From Corylus avellana (lineage: Eukaryota; Streptophyta; Magnoliopsida; Fagales; Betulaceae): a stretch of 64,000 nt of DNA. The notes below the pieces were generated by a model that had not been told where the DNA came from, made no database searches, and saw only the letters and a list, made by a program, of their open reading frames with translations. The stretch spans positions 11,099,608-11,163,607 of the forward strand of contig NC_081544.1 of NCBI RefSeq assembly GCF_901000735.1, given 5' to 3'. The position numbers were made by a program, and so were the translations under genes. Shown here piece after piece: positions 1-11,442 of this stretch; position 1 is the first letter of the stretch, and each line of letters starts with the position of its first letter.

Positions 1-491
1 AATAGTGCTTTACTGTTTAAACGACCCCTCCGTCTGAGAGGGGTCATTTTACTATTGAAATGACTCCTGATGAGGTCGTTTTAACGTCCCTAACTCTAAG
101 ATTTTTTGTAATTTATTAAATGGAAGAATTATACTTGAATTGCAATACCTAATTCCTAAACCTACAGGAAGACGAGTCCTTATTAATCCTATTAGGAGTC
201 TTGCTTTATGAACAAAGAGTATTGGGATAGATCCCTAATCCCTTATTTTTCTACTGGACTACATGTCGTTATCTAAGAAGAATAGTATGCTTTAGGAGAA
301 CGTTCTCTCTCTAGGTATGTCATCCAAGTTCTCTCCTTGAGTTAGAAGACTCTCGATCCCATTGGATTGGAAGTCTTTCTCCTACTTGTTGGCATTCTTG
401 TAACAATGGGTTTCAACAAAGAAAATCATATTTAAGTTAAACCATGTCTAGCTTATAAGGGAGATGGAGAGACTAGAGGTAGATATTGTAT
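1..491. other. Intergenic, no gene recognised
   Basis: No coding sequence is visible. A short stem (gacccctc / gaggggtc) lies near 25-46, and a related looser copy follows at about 55-95. This looks like repeat debris, but I cannot assign a family. Confidence 0.4.
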
Positions 492-872
492 TGTAATATA
501 CCGCCATAAATGATTATCCGTTTTGAGCTAAATCTGCATGGTTTTATTATTGAGTTTACCCCAAAATTCTTCATACCATTTAGAGAGGGCATGCTCTATA
601 TAAGTACATTCTCATAACAATGGGACACCACAATCACCCCATCTTAGGACCCAGCATCCTTGTTGTCGACCCTCATGGGCTTGTGCACGTTCCCCCCATC
701 TCAGGCTAAATTTCAGCTTTAATACCATATGTAACACCCCGCCCTAAATGATATAATATTGTCCACTTAGGGTCAAGCCTGCAGGGTTTTATTATTGGGT
801 TTACCTCAAAACACCTCATACCATTTAGAGAGAGCATGTTCTATATAAATACATCCCCTTACCTCAAGAATG
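492..872 (-). mobile_element. TRIM retrotransposon related to Cassandra but lacking the 5S segment
   Basis: Two similar direct repeats, 492-632 and 730 to about 872, flank an internal segment of about 97 bp. Read on the minus strand, each repeat ends in ...TTACA and the 492-632 copy begins TGTGGTGTCCCA. A primer-binding site resembling the initiator-Met tRNA end lies at 714-727 (degenerate), and a purine-rich tract (AAGATGGGGTGAT on the minus strand) abuts 633. The internal segment matches that of the Cassandra element at 8334-8484, including the 'cctgagatggggggaa' and 'gggtcctaaga' stretches. The LTR terminus also resembles Cassandra, but the LTR body has no 5S rRNA-like block. It carries a TATA-like 'tatataaat' instead. 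The right LTR is diverged at its outer end, so that boundary is approximate and no target duplication was found. It encodes no protein. Confidence 0.7.
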
Positions 873-1083
873 AGAAAGGTTCTCCACTATAACTCTTTTT
901 CCCTATTCAATTAAAAAAAAAAAAAAAAAAACTGCCATGCAGTTAATTCAATTCTACTTGCATTTGAAAGCACACGCACAAATTGAATATCCATGTCATC
1001 TCATCTATTATCTAGATATTTAATTTTTTAAATTTAAATCCCTAGAAACTATCTGTTGAGCCTAAGTGAATTAAACCACTTAT

Positions 1084-1200
1084 GCTCAAAACACACGTTC
1101 TCTCATTCACTCAAAATACCTGTTCTCTCTCATTTATCAAAACACACGCACGAGTTCTCTCACTCACCAAAGCACACGTTCTCCTTCATTCATCAAACAC
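1084..1200 (+). repeat. Degenerate short repeats (acacacgttctctcattca-like)
   Basis: Four or so imperfect copies of a roughly 25-30-base motif around 'aaaacacacgttctctc' occur in a row. They create a 74-codon open frame at 1056-1280 whose composition (H, S, T) reflects the repeat rather than a recognisable protein. Confidence 0.45.
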
Positions 1201-1280
1201 CCATCAACTCATTGCATTCTCTTCCAAACTTCTCTCAAAAGAATAAAATCATAGAGAACCTTCTCTCTCAAGTTTCTTGA

Positions 1281-1746
1281 TCCAAAGTAAGTATTCATGG
1301 AATTCTTATTTTCTTTTTGTTCTTTAAATCCATCAATTGATTTATTTACGGACATTTCTTTTAATCATAGAAGAGCAATTAATTGAATTGTACAAGAAAC
1401 CTTCTTAAAGGCCGAAGCATATAGTGTAGAGGTTTTAGTTCAAATCATATTAATTTTTATGATATGTAATTTCATACAAATAGATTTTATATGCTTAGGG
1501 TATACCAGATTTTAAATAAAGAATGCAACATTAGGTTTTGAAAATAAAAATATAAGATTAATATGACAATCATCATGAAGTTTTCGTTGAGAACCGAGTG
1601 TATGCATTTAATGATGTTCTTATTTTAAATACTCATTAGAAATTATATGGATTAGCTAGTTGATGAAATAATTTGATGTGTATGTATGGTTATTAGACAT
1701 TAGCATGTTTTATAAAGAAAAACTATACGTAAATGCTAATGATGTG
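1281..1746. other. Intergenic, AT-rich, nothing recognised
   Basis: AT-rich sequence without coding potential or a recognisable repeat. It is the left flank of the copia insertion that follows. Confidence 0.4.
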
Positions 1747-1751
1747 GGTAA

Positions 1752-3782
1752 TGAAAAACTTTGTAAAAGGTATTTTCAAAGTTTATAATCAAATAATACA
1801 ATGAGGCAGTATTTATATACTACGGCTTAACCTAAATCATACAAGACAAGAATTCAAATTACTACACAAAGAATCAAATATTACAAAATATACTAAGTGA
1901 ATCTTCTAATATCTTTTCTTGCTGTCCAAGTCTTCCAGGGCTTATATATCTTTCCTTCTACACAGGATTTGGTTCCAGTCTATAGGATTGAGCAAATCTT
2001 CTCTGTATGCTGTCATAGTTGGTCGTGGGATCCTTTGCACCTTTCCATATTGATTATCTGATTTCCTACCACTGCTGTTCTTGCTTGTGTGCATGGCTAA
2101 GCTTGAGCGTACTGGACTTGCGCTCGAGCCCTTAAGGGCTTGGTATACTTTAACACTCCCCCGCAAGTTGATGGGGGGAGAAACCACCAACAACTTGTTC
2201 TTAAGAGTGAGAAATCTAGCTAAGGGCAAACCTTTAGCAAAAACGTCAACAACTTGATCATGAGGAGAGATAAATTTAATCAAAATGTCACGGTTGAGAA
2301 CCTTCTCTCTAACAAAGTGATAGTCTACCTCAATGTGTTTAGTTTTAGCATGGAACATAGGATTGGATGCCAAAGCTAAGGCTCCAATGTTATCACTCCA
2401 CAAGACTAGAGGTACTGTGAGACAAACTCTGAGTTCTTTGAACAACATACGAATCCAAAACAATTCTGCAGTGGTGATGGAAAGTGAGCGGTACTCAGCT
2501 TCAGTGCTGGACCTGGAAACCACAGCTTGCTTCTTGACACTCCAGTCTATTAGACACTCTCCCAAGAAGACAACAAACCCCATGGTAGACCTGCGATCTT
2601 TGGACACCCTTCCCAATCAGAGTCACAAAATGCATTTAGTTGTAGATTGCTCTTGGTGTAGTAAAGTCCATGGTCAGGAGTGCCTTGAAGATATCTCAAT
2701 ACTTGTTTGGCAACAATCCAATGAGTGGAGGAAGGTGCATGCATATGTTGACACAATTGGTTGACTGAGTAGGCTATTTCAAGTCTGGTAAGTGTGCAGT
2801 ACTGCAGGGCCCCAACCACTTGTCTATGAGGTGTGGGATCAGATAATGTCTCACCATCTAGTCTGGAGAGTTTTGATCCAGAGATGCAGGGAGACTTTGA
2901 GGGTTTTGCTCCATCCATGTTTGTCTTGTGCAGTAACTTAGTGATGTACTTGATTTGACAGATGTGCAAACCATATGCATCTCTAGTAACCTGTATATCA
3001 AGAAAGTAGCTCAAAGGACCCAGGTCTTTCAGTGGAAATTCAAATTGCAACTTGGCAATAATATTAGAGATTACATTAGGATGAGTGCCTGTGATGATAA
3101 TACCATCCACATAAACCAACATGTAAATCTAAACCTGACCATGGAGATAAATAAACAAAGATGTATCAACCAGAGAACCTCGAAAGCCTATCTCAAGCAG
3201 AAAAGTAGACAGCCTGGTATACCAAGCTCTTGGTGCTTGCTTTAGGCCTTTAGGCCATAGATAGCCTTGTGGAGTTTGCAACCCTTATTTGGATGTGACT
3301 TGTCTATAAACCCTGGGGCTGTTCCATATAAACATTGTAACTTGTCTATAAACCCTAGCCTAAAATGGCTTTGATACCATGAAAAACTTTGTAAAAGGTA
3401 TATTCAAAGTTTATAATCAAATAATACAATGTGGTAGTATTTATATACTTCAGCTTAACCTAAATCATATAAGAGCAGAATCAAAATATTACACAAAGAA
3501 TCAAATATTACAAAATATACTAAGTGAATTTTCTAATATATTTTCTTGTTGTACAAGTCTTCCCGGGCTTGTATATCTTTCCTTCTACGCAGGATTTGGT
3601 TCCAATCTATATGATTGAGCAAATCTTCTCGGCATGCTGTCATAGGTGGTCGTGGGATCCTTTGCACCTTTCCATATTGATTATTCGATTTCCTGGTACT
3701 ATTGTTCTTGCTTGTGCGCATGGCTACACTCGAGCGCACTAGCTTTGCGCTCGAGCCCTTAAGGGCTTGGTATACTTTAACA
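1752..3782 (-). mobile_element. Internally deleted Ty1/copia retrotransposon with both LTRs
   Basis: Two near-identical LTRs, 1752-2155 (404 bp) and 3380-3782 (403 bp), have TG...CA ends and are flanked by a perfect 5-bp target duplication GGTAA (1747-1751 and 3783-3787). On the minus strand the primer-binding site is at 3366-3379 (TGGTATCAAAGCCA, one mismatch to the initiator-Met tRNA site). A G-rich polypurine tract lies just before the 3' LTR near 2156-2166. The interior is only about 1.2 kb and holds the C-terminal part of reverse transcriptase and RNase H. Gag, protease, integrase and the RT N-terminus are missing, so it cannot move on its own. The LTRs differ at scattered positions, which suggests a moderately old insertion. 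Confidence 0.93.
2156..3250 (-). pseudogene. Copia reverse transcriptase/RNase H remnant
   Basis: On the minus strand, 3122 down to 2550 gives a copia RT C-terminal stretch (LVYVDGIIITG; FPLKDLGPLSYFLDIQV; VVGALQYCTLTRLEIAYSVN; HWIVAKQVLRYLQGTPDHGL). A frameshift near 2560-2620 leads into the RNase H part (STMGFVVFLG; SRSSTEAEYRSL; KTKHIEVDYHFVREKV). The active-site YVDD box reads YVDG, so one catalytic Asp is lost. The frame upstream of the YVDG box is also interrupted. This is a dead copy whose 5' portion was deleted. Confidence 0.88.
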
Positions 3783-3787
3783 GGTAA

Positions 3788-6007
3788 CATTTTTAGAAAG
3801 GAACTATTGTCATGAAAAATATAAATTTTTAGAAACTTTTATGACATAAATGCTAAGGGTAGGGCATAATCAAGATAGACTTCTAGTTAGAACCTATGTG
3901 TTTAGCCTAAGGCTGATATAGCTAAATTTTATCGGTTCAGGTGTTTAACGGTATGAATTAGCCTTTTTAGTTACTGTACCAGGCAAAGGGAAATCCTTAA
4001 CCCTTTCGAAGTGTTATTCCATTGCATAATTTTGATGAAAAATCTCTTATATGTTTTATGTAAATACGTATGTTATGTTATTCATATGCGTACGAGAATT
4101 TATGTATTACATGAAATGTTTGTTTAAGAGTTTTATTTAAATTAGAAAATTTATTTATGTCACTCAAATTTTCAAGGATACAACGCTTTCATTAATGTTC
4201 ATTATGAAAGATGTTCCAATTCAATTTTGGAAAGTAAGAGAAGTAAAAGCCTCCTACACGTTGCTCAAAGTTAAGTTAAGAGAAAAGAAGTAAAAGATGA
4301 GGCAAGTGTGTGGATGAGATAATTTTGGACGAAGAATTCAGAGAAACATAGCACGGTACCAATGCTAGATAAGGAAGTGCAACCCACTGAATGATGTTTG
4401 AGAAGGTGGGACCCATCATTTTTGCCAACCTGAGTGTACCTAGAGTTAATCGGCTAGCCCAAAAGGCACATCTGCAGCCACAGGCACTACAATGGTCGCA
4501 AAGGCCACGCAACCCTAGTACACATGGGTAACAGTGTACATGGGCCCTACTATGAGAAAAATTGTATTAAGTAATGATTATTGCTTGTTTGATAAGTATT
4601 ATGTGTGGCTTTATTGAAAAAAAAAAAAAAAAAAAAAGCATTTTATTGGAGAGTTCATAGAAAACGCCAGTGTTAAAGAAAATGAATTTAACTCGACCGT
4701 TTTATGGTTGAGGATCTTCTTACTAAGCATGTCTTTCGCTCACCCTTATTATGTTTTGTTTTTATGATATAAGCAAGATGGAATAGAAGGCCGGAATGTA
4801 GATTTAGGAGGACCATAGACTCATTTCATGGAACCTTTTTTTTTTTTTTTTTTTTAATTAGTGCACTAGCACGAAGTATTCATTATTTGGATTTTAAACT
4901 ATGTTATTAGCCACTATTTTTTTTAGACCGAACATATCTACATTTGAAATTTTAATATTAATTTATTGGTTGAAGGTTTTTGAACCACCTTATCGCGAGT
5001 CCCTTCAGCGTGATTGAGAAGGCCCATCGCATAGTTTTATCTAGGGTTCCTTAAAGGTGCATTTTGATGTGAGCCTTGTACATTTTGATGTGGCCCACTA
5101 GATCCTTGGACCCCATCATATGGGCCAATTTGGAGAACTTTGAACATCCGAGGGATGGCCAGCTCTATGACCTCGTTTGTGAATGGGAGTCGTTAATCTT
5201 CTTGATGAACTCTTCAAATTTAGCTTACATGTTATCTATCTGGGTATCCACTCAACTACTTTATGTTGCATGCTCCGATCTCTTAACTTTAGAATATCAT
5301 TAGGGCTTTGGTGGACGGGTCTCTTTAGGTGCGGTTCCCCATGGTACTCTTATAGTCCCCATCGTTGACCTCTGGATTATGCTTTGAAGGCAGCTCAAGG
5401 TTGCTGTGATGGAGAGGCTCAGTGTTTTAGGTCGGGAGGTGTTGGTGGTGCTGCATCAGCTCGAAATTCTACTAGAGAATGAGGTTCATTGTTTGGAAAA
5501 TTTGGGATAATTGGGTTTCTAATGCCAAAAGACGCCAGTCCTAGGAGTTTGGCTTGTTGGAGGTATCGATGTCATTGTCTTGGAAACTCCTTGATTAATT
5601 GTGTGTTTGGAATGGCGTCTTTTGCCCAATGAACCACAATTCAATTCAAAGTGTCGAATCCGACAAACTGCACCAACTATTAATACAATGATCGCATGTT
5701 GAACCCTTGACGCTGGTGTGACGCATGTTGGGCTAAGGGCTTGGATTTCCTTTCGGCCATTAAGAATTATACGAGCCAGTGTGGCTCTCGAAGTCTTGGA
5801 TTTCATAATGGCTACTGGGTGTTGGGACGTGGCCTTTTCATGGTGAGGCCCAATAGTTCTTTGGTGGTTAGGTCGAAAAGCGCTCGGTAATTAGGTACAC
5901 CAAAGACAAAATGACATCGTGGAAGGCTGTAAATTGTTGGAAACAAATTTTTAAGCAAATGACACTTTGATCATTTAAAGGATAAGGCGAAAACTCCTCA
6001 GTTCATC
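3788..6007. other. Intergenic, no gene recognised
   Basis: Short open frames at 4276-4512 (minus), 5076-5303 (plus) and 5519-5806 (minus) show no family motif. An A-run lies at 4617-4637 and a T-run at 4836-4855; they may be tails of short retroposons, but I could not find the matching bodies. The 5040-5900 stretch has a higher GC content and may be old transposon coding DNA, unassigned. Confidence 0.4.
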
Positions 6008-6801
6008 AACTTCTCCCTTTCATAAAATTATGGTCAGTAATCTTTTTCTCTCTAAGAAAATCTCCTCTAAATAAAACTCATCTTCGATTGCCATGGGAGG
6101 AGGGAAGCAAACTCATGCCTCCCTCCTCCTCCTCACCCTCCCATCCTTCTCCCATCCTCCTCCCCTTCCTACCCCCCTCTTTTTCTGCCTCTCTGGAGGC
6201 CCCCGGCTTGCTAGAGTTCTCTCTAGATTCCCCTGCCTCTTTTCAAGCCCTATCCGCCTCTTTTGAGGCCCTATCCCATGGATCTAAACCCTCTTCATAG
6301 CCAACACCAGCCTTCCTCCTCCTCCACCGTGTTCTCAGTTGGTTCTATCAAGGTTTCCTTATCAAATTTTTTGAAATTAGATCTGCCTCCCTCTGCCAAT
6401 CCCAGCTTGTCACGTGCCACCTCACCGTGCTCCCCTGGTGCTATCTACCTCCGTAGATACCCACCGCTCCTCCATTGGACATCCATGTACCAAAGCATTG
6501 CTTGCACGCTCAAGCGAGTAGATCTCACTCACTCGTGTGTGTCACTCACACGCCAATGCGCGGAGCGTCTCCTGCCGCGCGTGAAGGCCCAGTGCTTTCC
6601 CCCCGCTGAATACCATCGCTAATACTGGTCTCCTGCAGCGGTTTCTTGTCTCCGGTTTACCATCGCCGAAGCGTGGTCTTCACGCACCGGCCACCTTCAG
6701 TCTCCACTACAGCTGGCGTCTCTGTTTTGTGGGTTTACTTCTTGTTTTGTTACTATTTTTAAATTTCTTTGTAATCTTGTTGGTGTTTCTTTTGTATGTC
6801 T

Positions 6802-7118
6802 TGTTGTATTTTATTTCACTTTTGAGTGGACTGGTATAGTAATTTTAATTTTTTGGTTCATAATGGGCTGGACCAATTTTATAAGCACTTGAGAAAGTCA
6901 TGTACTCTCACCCTATATATATATATAGTTGGCACATTAGACTTCACATTAGACTTCATTAGGTCATTAGAGCAACTAAGGTTAAGAAACTAGTGTCTTC
7001 TACACACAGGATGCAAGGAATGGCAAACTCATCATCTAACAAAGAAGGTACGTTTGTATTTTTCACTGTTGTTCACATGCCACGGAGTAAGATAGATTTA
7101 TTTAGTAAAATTCTAACA
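6802..7118 (+). repeat. 5' LTR of the copia element
   Basis: 317 bp, beginning TGTTGTATTTTATTTCAC and ending ATTCTAACA. It contains 'ctatatatatatata' around 6912-6928 as a TATA-like promoter region and is matched by the split 3' LTR (13403-13502 plus 14909-15137). Confidence 0.88.
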
Positions 7119-7635
7119 ATTGGTATCAGAGCCATCTGTCTCTTTTCTCCATGGTTGTGATAAATCTCATTGTTTGAAATAACTTAATTTTTTTAATCTA
7201 CATAAACAACGAGACTTGCGTTTGAACTGGTTTCTTTATGGAGGTTTTCGTATGAGTCATCACATGTGTTTTTTTTTTTTTTTTCAATTGCTGACTGAAT
7301 CTATTCACATCTTTCCTCAATAGCCTTCTTGTTGCCAGCACCATCAAGAATAATAGTGCCATTAGAGCAATTTTTGTTTTTGGTGAATGAACAATGAACC
7401 CACTGCAACGAAAAATAAAAAAAAATAAAAAATTTCAATTTTTTTTTCTTTTTAATATTGTGGATGCTTGGCCGGAGGCCTAACAATTCCATGGCGGCAC
7501 ATTGTGAGTATTGACACTATTCACAGAATGGATAATATTATATTTTAGATCTGGTCCGCTCATCATCTTTTCTAAAGATAATATCTGAACATCACACAAT
7601 TTGTTGTGTATGTCTTGAAAGGTCCAAGACATAGA

Positions 7636-7865
7636 GCATGTTTGAGATTGCATTTGAAAAATTGAGATTTTAAGACAAAAAAATGTTTTTTGACAAAAGC
7701 TTCATTTCTAAGCATTTACTAAAAGTGCGTTTTGGCCTTCTTAGGCTTTACGAACCCTTAAAAGCGCTTTCAATTTTTATTTACCAAACGATACTTTTTT
7801 CTTCAAGTGAACTTTTTGAGTATTAAACGCATTTTTAAGCTTCAAACGCACACCCAACCAAGCCC
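7636..7865. mobile_element. MITE in the copia leader
   Basis: The segment opens with 'gcatgtttgagattgcattt' and closes with the imperfect inverse 'aaacgcacacccaaccaagc'. It has an A/T-rich centre of roughly 190 bp and no coding capacity. Related segments sit at 19256-19497 and, as a half copy, at 35870-35955. Target duplication is not clear, so the superfamily (hAT-like or other) is unassigned. Confidence 0.55.
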
Positions 7866-8190
7866 ATAATTACATTTTTTAAAAAAAAAATGTTTATTTT
7901 TTTATTATACATGACCTTTATGTGTGTTGTGCTAATATCTAAAAGGAGATGTGCATATTATTTATAATATTTTTTGTTTTGGAAGTTGAATTTATGTTCA
8001 ATTTTTTTAGAGCAATATGGATAATATTGTTGTGAATCAAAACCAATGATTTTGATTAGTTACGTATCCATCTCTCGTGAGACTAATTATGACAAATTAT
8101 TGGTGTGACATCCCACATTGCCTGGGTATGAAGATGGGGATATGCTTAAATGTATACTACACCCTTAATGACAACAACACGTTTTAAAGT

Positions 8191-8276
8191 CGTGATGGTC
8201 ATGATCCCATCAGAACTCCGCAGTTAAACGTGCTTCTGTTGAAGTAATACCAGGATAGGTGACTTCCTGAGAAGTC
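8191..8276 (+). ncRNA. 5S rRNA-derived segment in the Cassandra 5' LTR
   Basis: The stretch matches plant 5S rRNA from 'gatcccatcagaactccg' through the A-box-like 'cagttaaacgtgctt' and the C-box-like 'aggataggtgacttcctg' to 'agaagtc'. This is part of a retrotransposon LTR, not a functional 5S gene: the 5' portion of 5S is replaced and there are several substitutions. Confidence 0.85.
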
Positions 8277-8570
8277 TGGTTTGGGGGAGCCAAAAGCGGA
8301 CAATATTATGTGTCATTGAGATGGGGTGTTACAAATGGTATCAGAGCCATTGTCCAGCCTGAGATGGGGGGAGCATGCACGAGCCCATGAAGGTCGCTAG
8401 CGGGCACTTTTGGGACGGACGCCAAGAATGGGCTAATCCCATGAGGGTCGCCAGTGGGGACGCTGGGTCCTAAGAGGGGGTGATTGTGACGTCCCACATC
8501 GCCTGGTATGAAGATGGGGATATGCTTAAATGTATACTACACCCTTAATGACAACAACGCGTTTTAAAGC

Positions 8571-8656
8571 CGTGATACTCATGATCCCATCAGAATTTCG
8601 CAGTTAAGCGTGTTTCTGCTGGAGTAGTACCAGGATGGATGACCTCCTGAGAAGTC
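8571..8656 (+). ncRNA. 5S rRNA-derived segment in the Cassandra 3' LTR
   Basis: Second copy of the 5S-like block. It retains 'cagttaagcgtg' and 'aggatggatgacctcctg', and is closer to genuine plant 5S at some positions ('agtagtaccaggatgg') than the 5' LTR copy. The differences between the two blocks record independent decay after insertion. Confidence 0.85.
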
Positions 8657-9217
8657 TGGTTTGAGGGAGCCAAAAGCGGACAATATTGTGTGGTTACAAT
8701 TGGATTTCTTTTTTTTTATTATTAAAATTTAACTACAATATGGATAATGTTGTTGTTTATTAATACTGATAATTTTGATTGATTATGTACTCGTCTGTTG
8801 TGAGACTAATCATGATAAACTATTAAGAGTATTATTAAAAATTATCCCCAAAAAAAAAAAAAATTGAGTTTTTTTTTTTTGGAAACTGTTGCTTTACTAA
8901 GGTCCATACAAATAATTTATTTTCCCTATCGGTAAATCTGGTAGGATGCTTAGGACGATGATGAACTTATTAAATACTTTGCGCTTGATGACTTAGTCTT
9001 ATCCTTTCGACAACGGGTCATCTTAAGTCGTTGTATTTAATTATTTTGCTTTATCATGCGTATAAGTCCATTGTATATGAAAAACTCTAGCATAAATTTG
9101 AGATTTACTATATGTGTAAGAGTCTACTGTGCATTAAGACTCTAGCATGGAAAAAAAACTGTGATGACTTTATGAGTGCATGTTTTTTTTGTTTTCCTTT
9201 TACATGCATAATAAATC

Positions 9218-9703
9218 TTGTTGCGACGTCCTCAGGTTAATTATGAAAATTGGTATGAGTCTCTGACTATCAATTTAGCAATCATGAATCTTGATTTGGC
9301 TTTAAGGGTTGAGGCACATGCTAAACTTACTAAGAAAAGTTCTGCTAAAGAGAAAAACTACTATGAGCGTTGGGAGCATTCCAACCAAACCTGTCATATG
9401 ATCATGAAGTACACTATTAACAAGTCTATTTGGCAGAGTATTAGTGCCAAAGATTTTTTTGTTGCTATTGGGAACAAGTTCATTAAGTTTCACAAAGTGG
9501 AAAATGGAACTTTCATGAAACTGCTTACTACCACAACTTATGATGGAGTTAGTGGAGTTCGTGAGCATATTATGAAGCTCACCCATTTTTTTAACAAGCT
9601 AAGGGAAATGAAATTTGAGTTAGTAGATAGTTTTCTTATGTGGCAAGTGTTTGAGTCCTTACCATCCCAATTTGACGCCCTTAAGACCACCTACAATGCT
9701 TAG
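9218..9703 (+). pseudogene. Copia gag (UBN2-type) remnant
   Basis: 161 codons of a gag capsid-like protein of the UBN2 family type. It shows NYENWYESLTINLAI near the start, a Trp- and Leu-rich capsid fold pattern, and 'FESLPSQFDALKTTYN' near the end. The expected start is lost (the frame begins at an in-frame Met just before the VNYENW motif) and no zinc knuckle follows in frame. It leads into a frameshifted protease region. Confidence 0.8.
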
Positions 9704-9859
9704 AGAGATGAATGGAGCTTGAGTGAAATGACTGCTATGCACAACTCTCTAGATCCTAAGATAGAAGGGTTCTGAGCACAAAAAGGCAAATTGTAATAAA
9801 TATACAGCTTGGTTAGAGAAGAAAGGTACACCATTTACATTAGTGCGTTTTGAGTCTAA

Positions 9860-11400
9860 TATGGTTGATGTGCTCTCTAATACTTGGTAGTTAGATACTG
9901 GTGTAAATGTTCATGTTACAAATTCCTTGCAGGAATTACAAAGCTCCAGAAGGCCAAGTGATGGGGAGTTGATGGTGAACATGGGAAACAGTGTGAATGT
10001 CAAAGTTGAATACATTGGAGCTGCAAAACTTCAATTGGCCTCTGGGCATTTTTTGGATTAAAAAGGAACTGCTTTTGTACCTTCTATTAGGAGGAATCTT
10101 ATCTCTATTTCTCTTTTGGACAAATGTGGATATACTTTTGAGATTGGAAATGGAATGGTTACTATTCATTGTGATTCTATTATGGTTTGTTCTGGTATAT
10201 TATATGATGGTTTATACAGGATTGACTTGATGCCTTCTTTACCTTATTCTTCTCCTAGTACTCATATTGTAAGTACTATAGTTGGTTCCAAGTGTAGTAG
10301 GGCCAATGAAATATCCTCTATGTTATGGCACAGATGATTAGGTCACATTTCTATGCCAAGAATCGAAAGGTTGATTAAAGATGGTATTCTCGTTAATCTA
10401 GATTTATCTGATTTTGATACTTGTCTTGATTATGTTAAAGGGAAGCTTATTCCTAAAACCAGAAGACAAAAGGATGGGGGAAGTGACAACGTCTTAGAAT
10501 TGATATATATATATATGGTCCCATTACTCCTGCGGCTTCGGAAAATTATAGGTACTTCATAACCTTTATTGATGATTATTCATGTTATGGTTGCATTGAG
10601 CTCATTCATGAAAAGTCAGAATCTTTAAAAGCCTTTAAAAATTTTAGGGCTATTGTTGAACTCTAGCATAACAAGAATATTAAAGTTGTAAGATCAGATA
10701 GAGGTGTTGAGTATTATGGGAGATATGATGAAACTAGGCAAAATGCAAGTCCTTTTGCAAGGTTTCTTGAATCATGCGAGATTGAAGCACAATATACAAT
10801 GCATGGAACTCCTTAGCAAAATGGGGTTGTAGAAAGGAGAAATCGTACTCTGATGGATATAGTGCGATGTATGCTTAGTCACTCATGCCTACTAGAGTTC
10901 TTATGGGGAGAAGCTTTGAAAACTGCAACATACATTTTGAATCAAGTACCCATCAAGTCGGTTCATAAAAATCCTTATGAGTTGTGGTCTAGGAAAAGGC
11001 CTAGTTTACATCATTTTCATGTTTGGGGTTGTAGGGCGGAAGTGAGACTTCATAATTCATGTTTAAAGAAACTTGATTATAAGACTATTTCTAGAGATTT
11101 TGTAGGTTACTTTGTTGGCTCAAGGGGTTACAGATTTTATTGCCCTTCTCATATGACTAGAATCATTGAGTCAAATCGTGCCATTTATTTTGAGGATGAT
11201 ATTCAGAGTGGAATTTCCACACCTCGTGAGATCTCATTCAAGGAGGAGCGTGTTGTTGTCCTAGTGCATCTTATTTCACCATCGGTGTATGTACCTCCAC
11301 CTATAGGGCAATCTCCTGTTATTGTTCAAGAAAATGTTATTAACACTAAACCCAATATTGATGAGGGGACGAATGATGATGTTCGTTTGAGGAGATCCTA
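9860..11400 (+). pseudogene. Copia protease-integrase remnant
   Basis: Broken frames on the plus strand read through an aspartic-protease-like start (W-stop-LDTGVNVHV, 9886-9918), a GAG-pre-integrase stretch (LGHISMPRIERLIKDGIL, about 10339-10392) and the integrase core: FITFIDDYS (about 10557), VRSDRGVEYYG (about 10690) and [12 protein letters not shown] (about 10824). The three acidic catalytic positions D, D, E can be recognised. The C-terminal integrase part follows ([15 protein letters not shown]). Stops interrupt the frame at the protease start, near 10336, within the integrase near 10665 and at 10816. Confidence 0.82.
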
Positions 11401-11442
11401 GAGGACACGTAGGCCTGCAGTTTCTGATGACTATGTAGCTAT

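Larger units (their letters stand above)
8104..8698 (+). mobile_element. Complete Cassandra TRIM retrotransposon
   Basis: A 595-bp non-autonomous element. LTRs are 8104-8333 (230 bp) and 8485-8698 (214 bp), each starting TGTGAC and ending TTACA. A perfect 5-bp target duplication ATTGG flanks it (8099-8103 and 8699-8703). The primer-binding site TGGTATCAGAGCCA is at 8336-8349, and the purine tract 'taagagggggtgat' abuts the 3' LTR. Each LTR carries a block derived from 5S ribosomal RNA, the defining trait of the Cassandra family, including the RNA polymerase III internal promoter region. The 3' LTR has lost about 15 bp near its end. It encodes no protein and must use enzymes from other retrotransposons. 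Confidence 0.95.
8012..8827 (+). repeat. Direct duplication of about 90 bp in the copia leader, split by Cassandra
   Basis: The stretch 8012-8103 ('caatatggataatattgttg' ... 'gagactaattatgacaaatt') recurs diverged at 8734-8827 ('caatatggataatgttgttg' ... 'gagactaatcatgataaact'). Both lie in the non-coding leader of the copia element, with the Cassandra TRIM inserted immediately after the first copy. A fragment of the same unit ('atggataatattat') occurs near 7528. Tandem leader repeats are the simplest reading. Confidence 0.65.

Noticed and set aside
1056..1280. Small Ser/His-rich gene
   Set aside because: Built from degenerate short repeats, with no homologous family recognised.
5519..5806. 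Zinc-finger or gag-like protein on the minus strand
   Set aside because: The Cys/His spacing does not fit a CCHC knuckle or other known finger.
6088..6622. Pro/Ser-rich protein-coding gene
   Set aside because: It lies in the 5' part of a retroposon bounded by a 15-bp duplication; composition is CT-repeat driven and the frame is interrupted.
8191..8276. Functional 5S rRNA gene
   Set aside because: The 5S-like block is truncated at its 5' side, lies within an LTR with TG...CA ends, and is repeated in the other LTR of the same small element.
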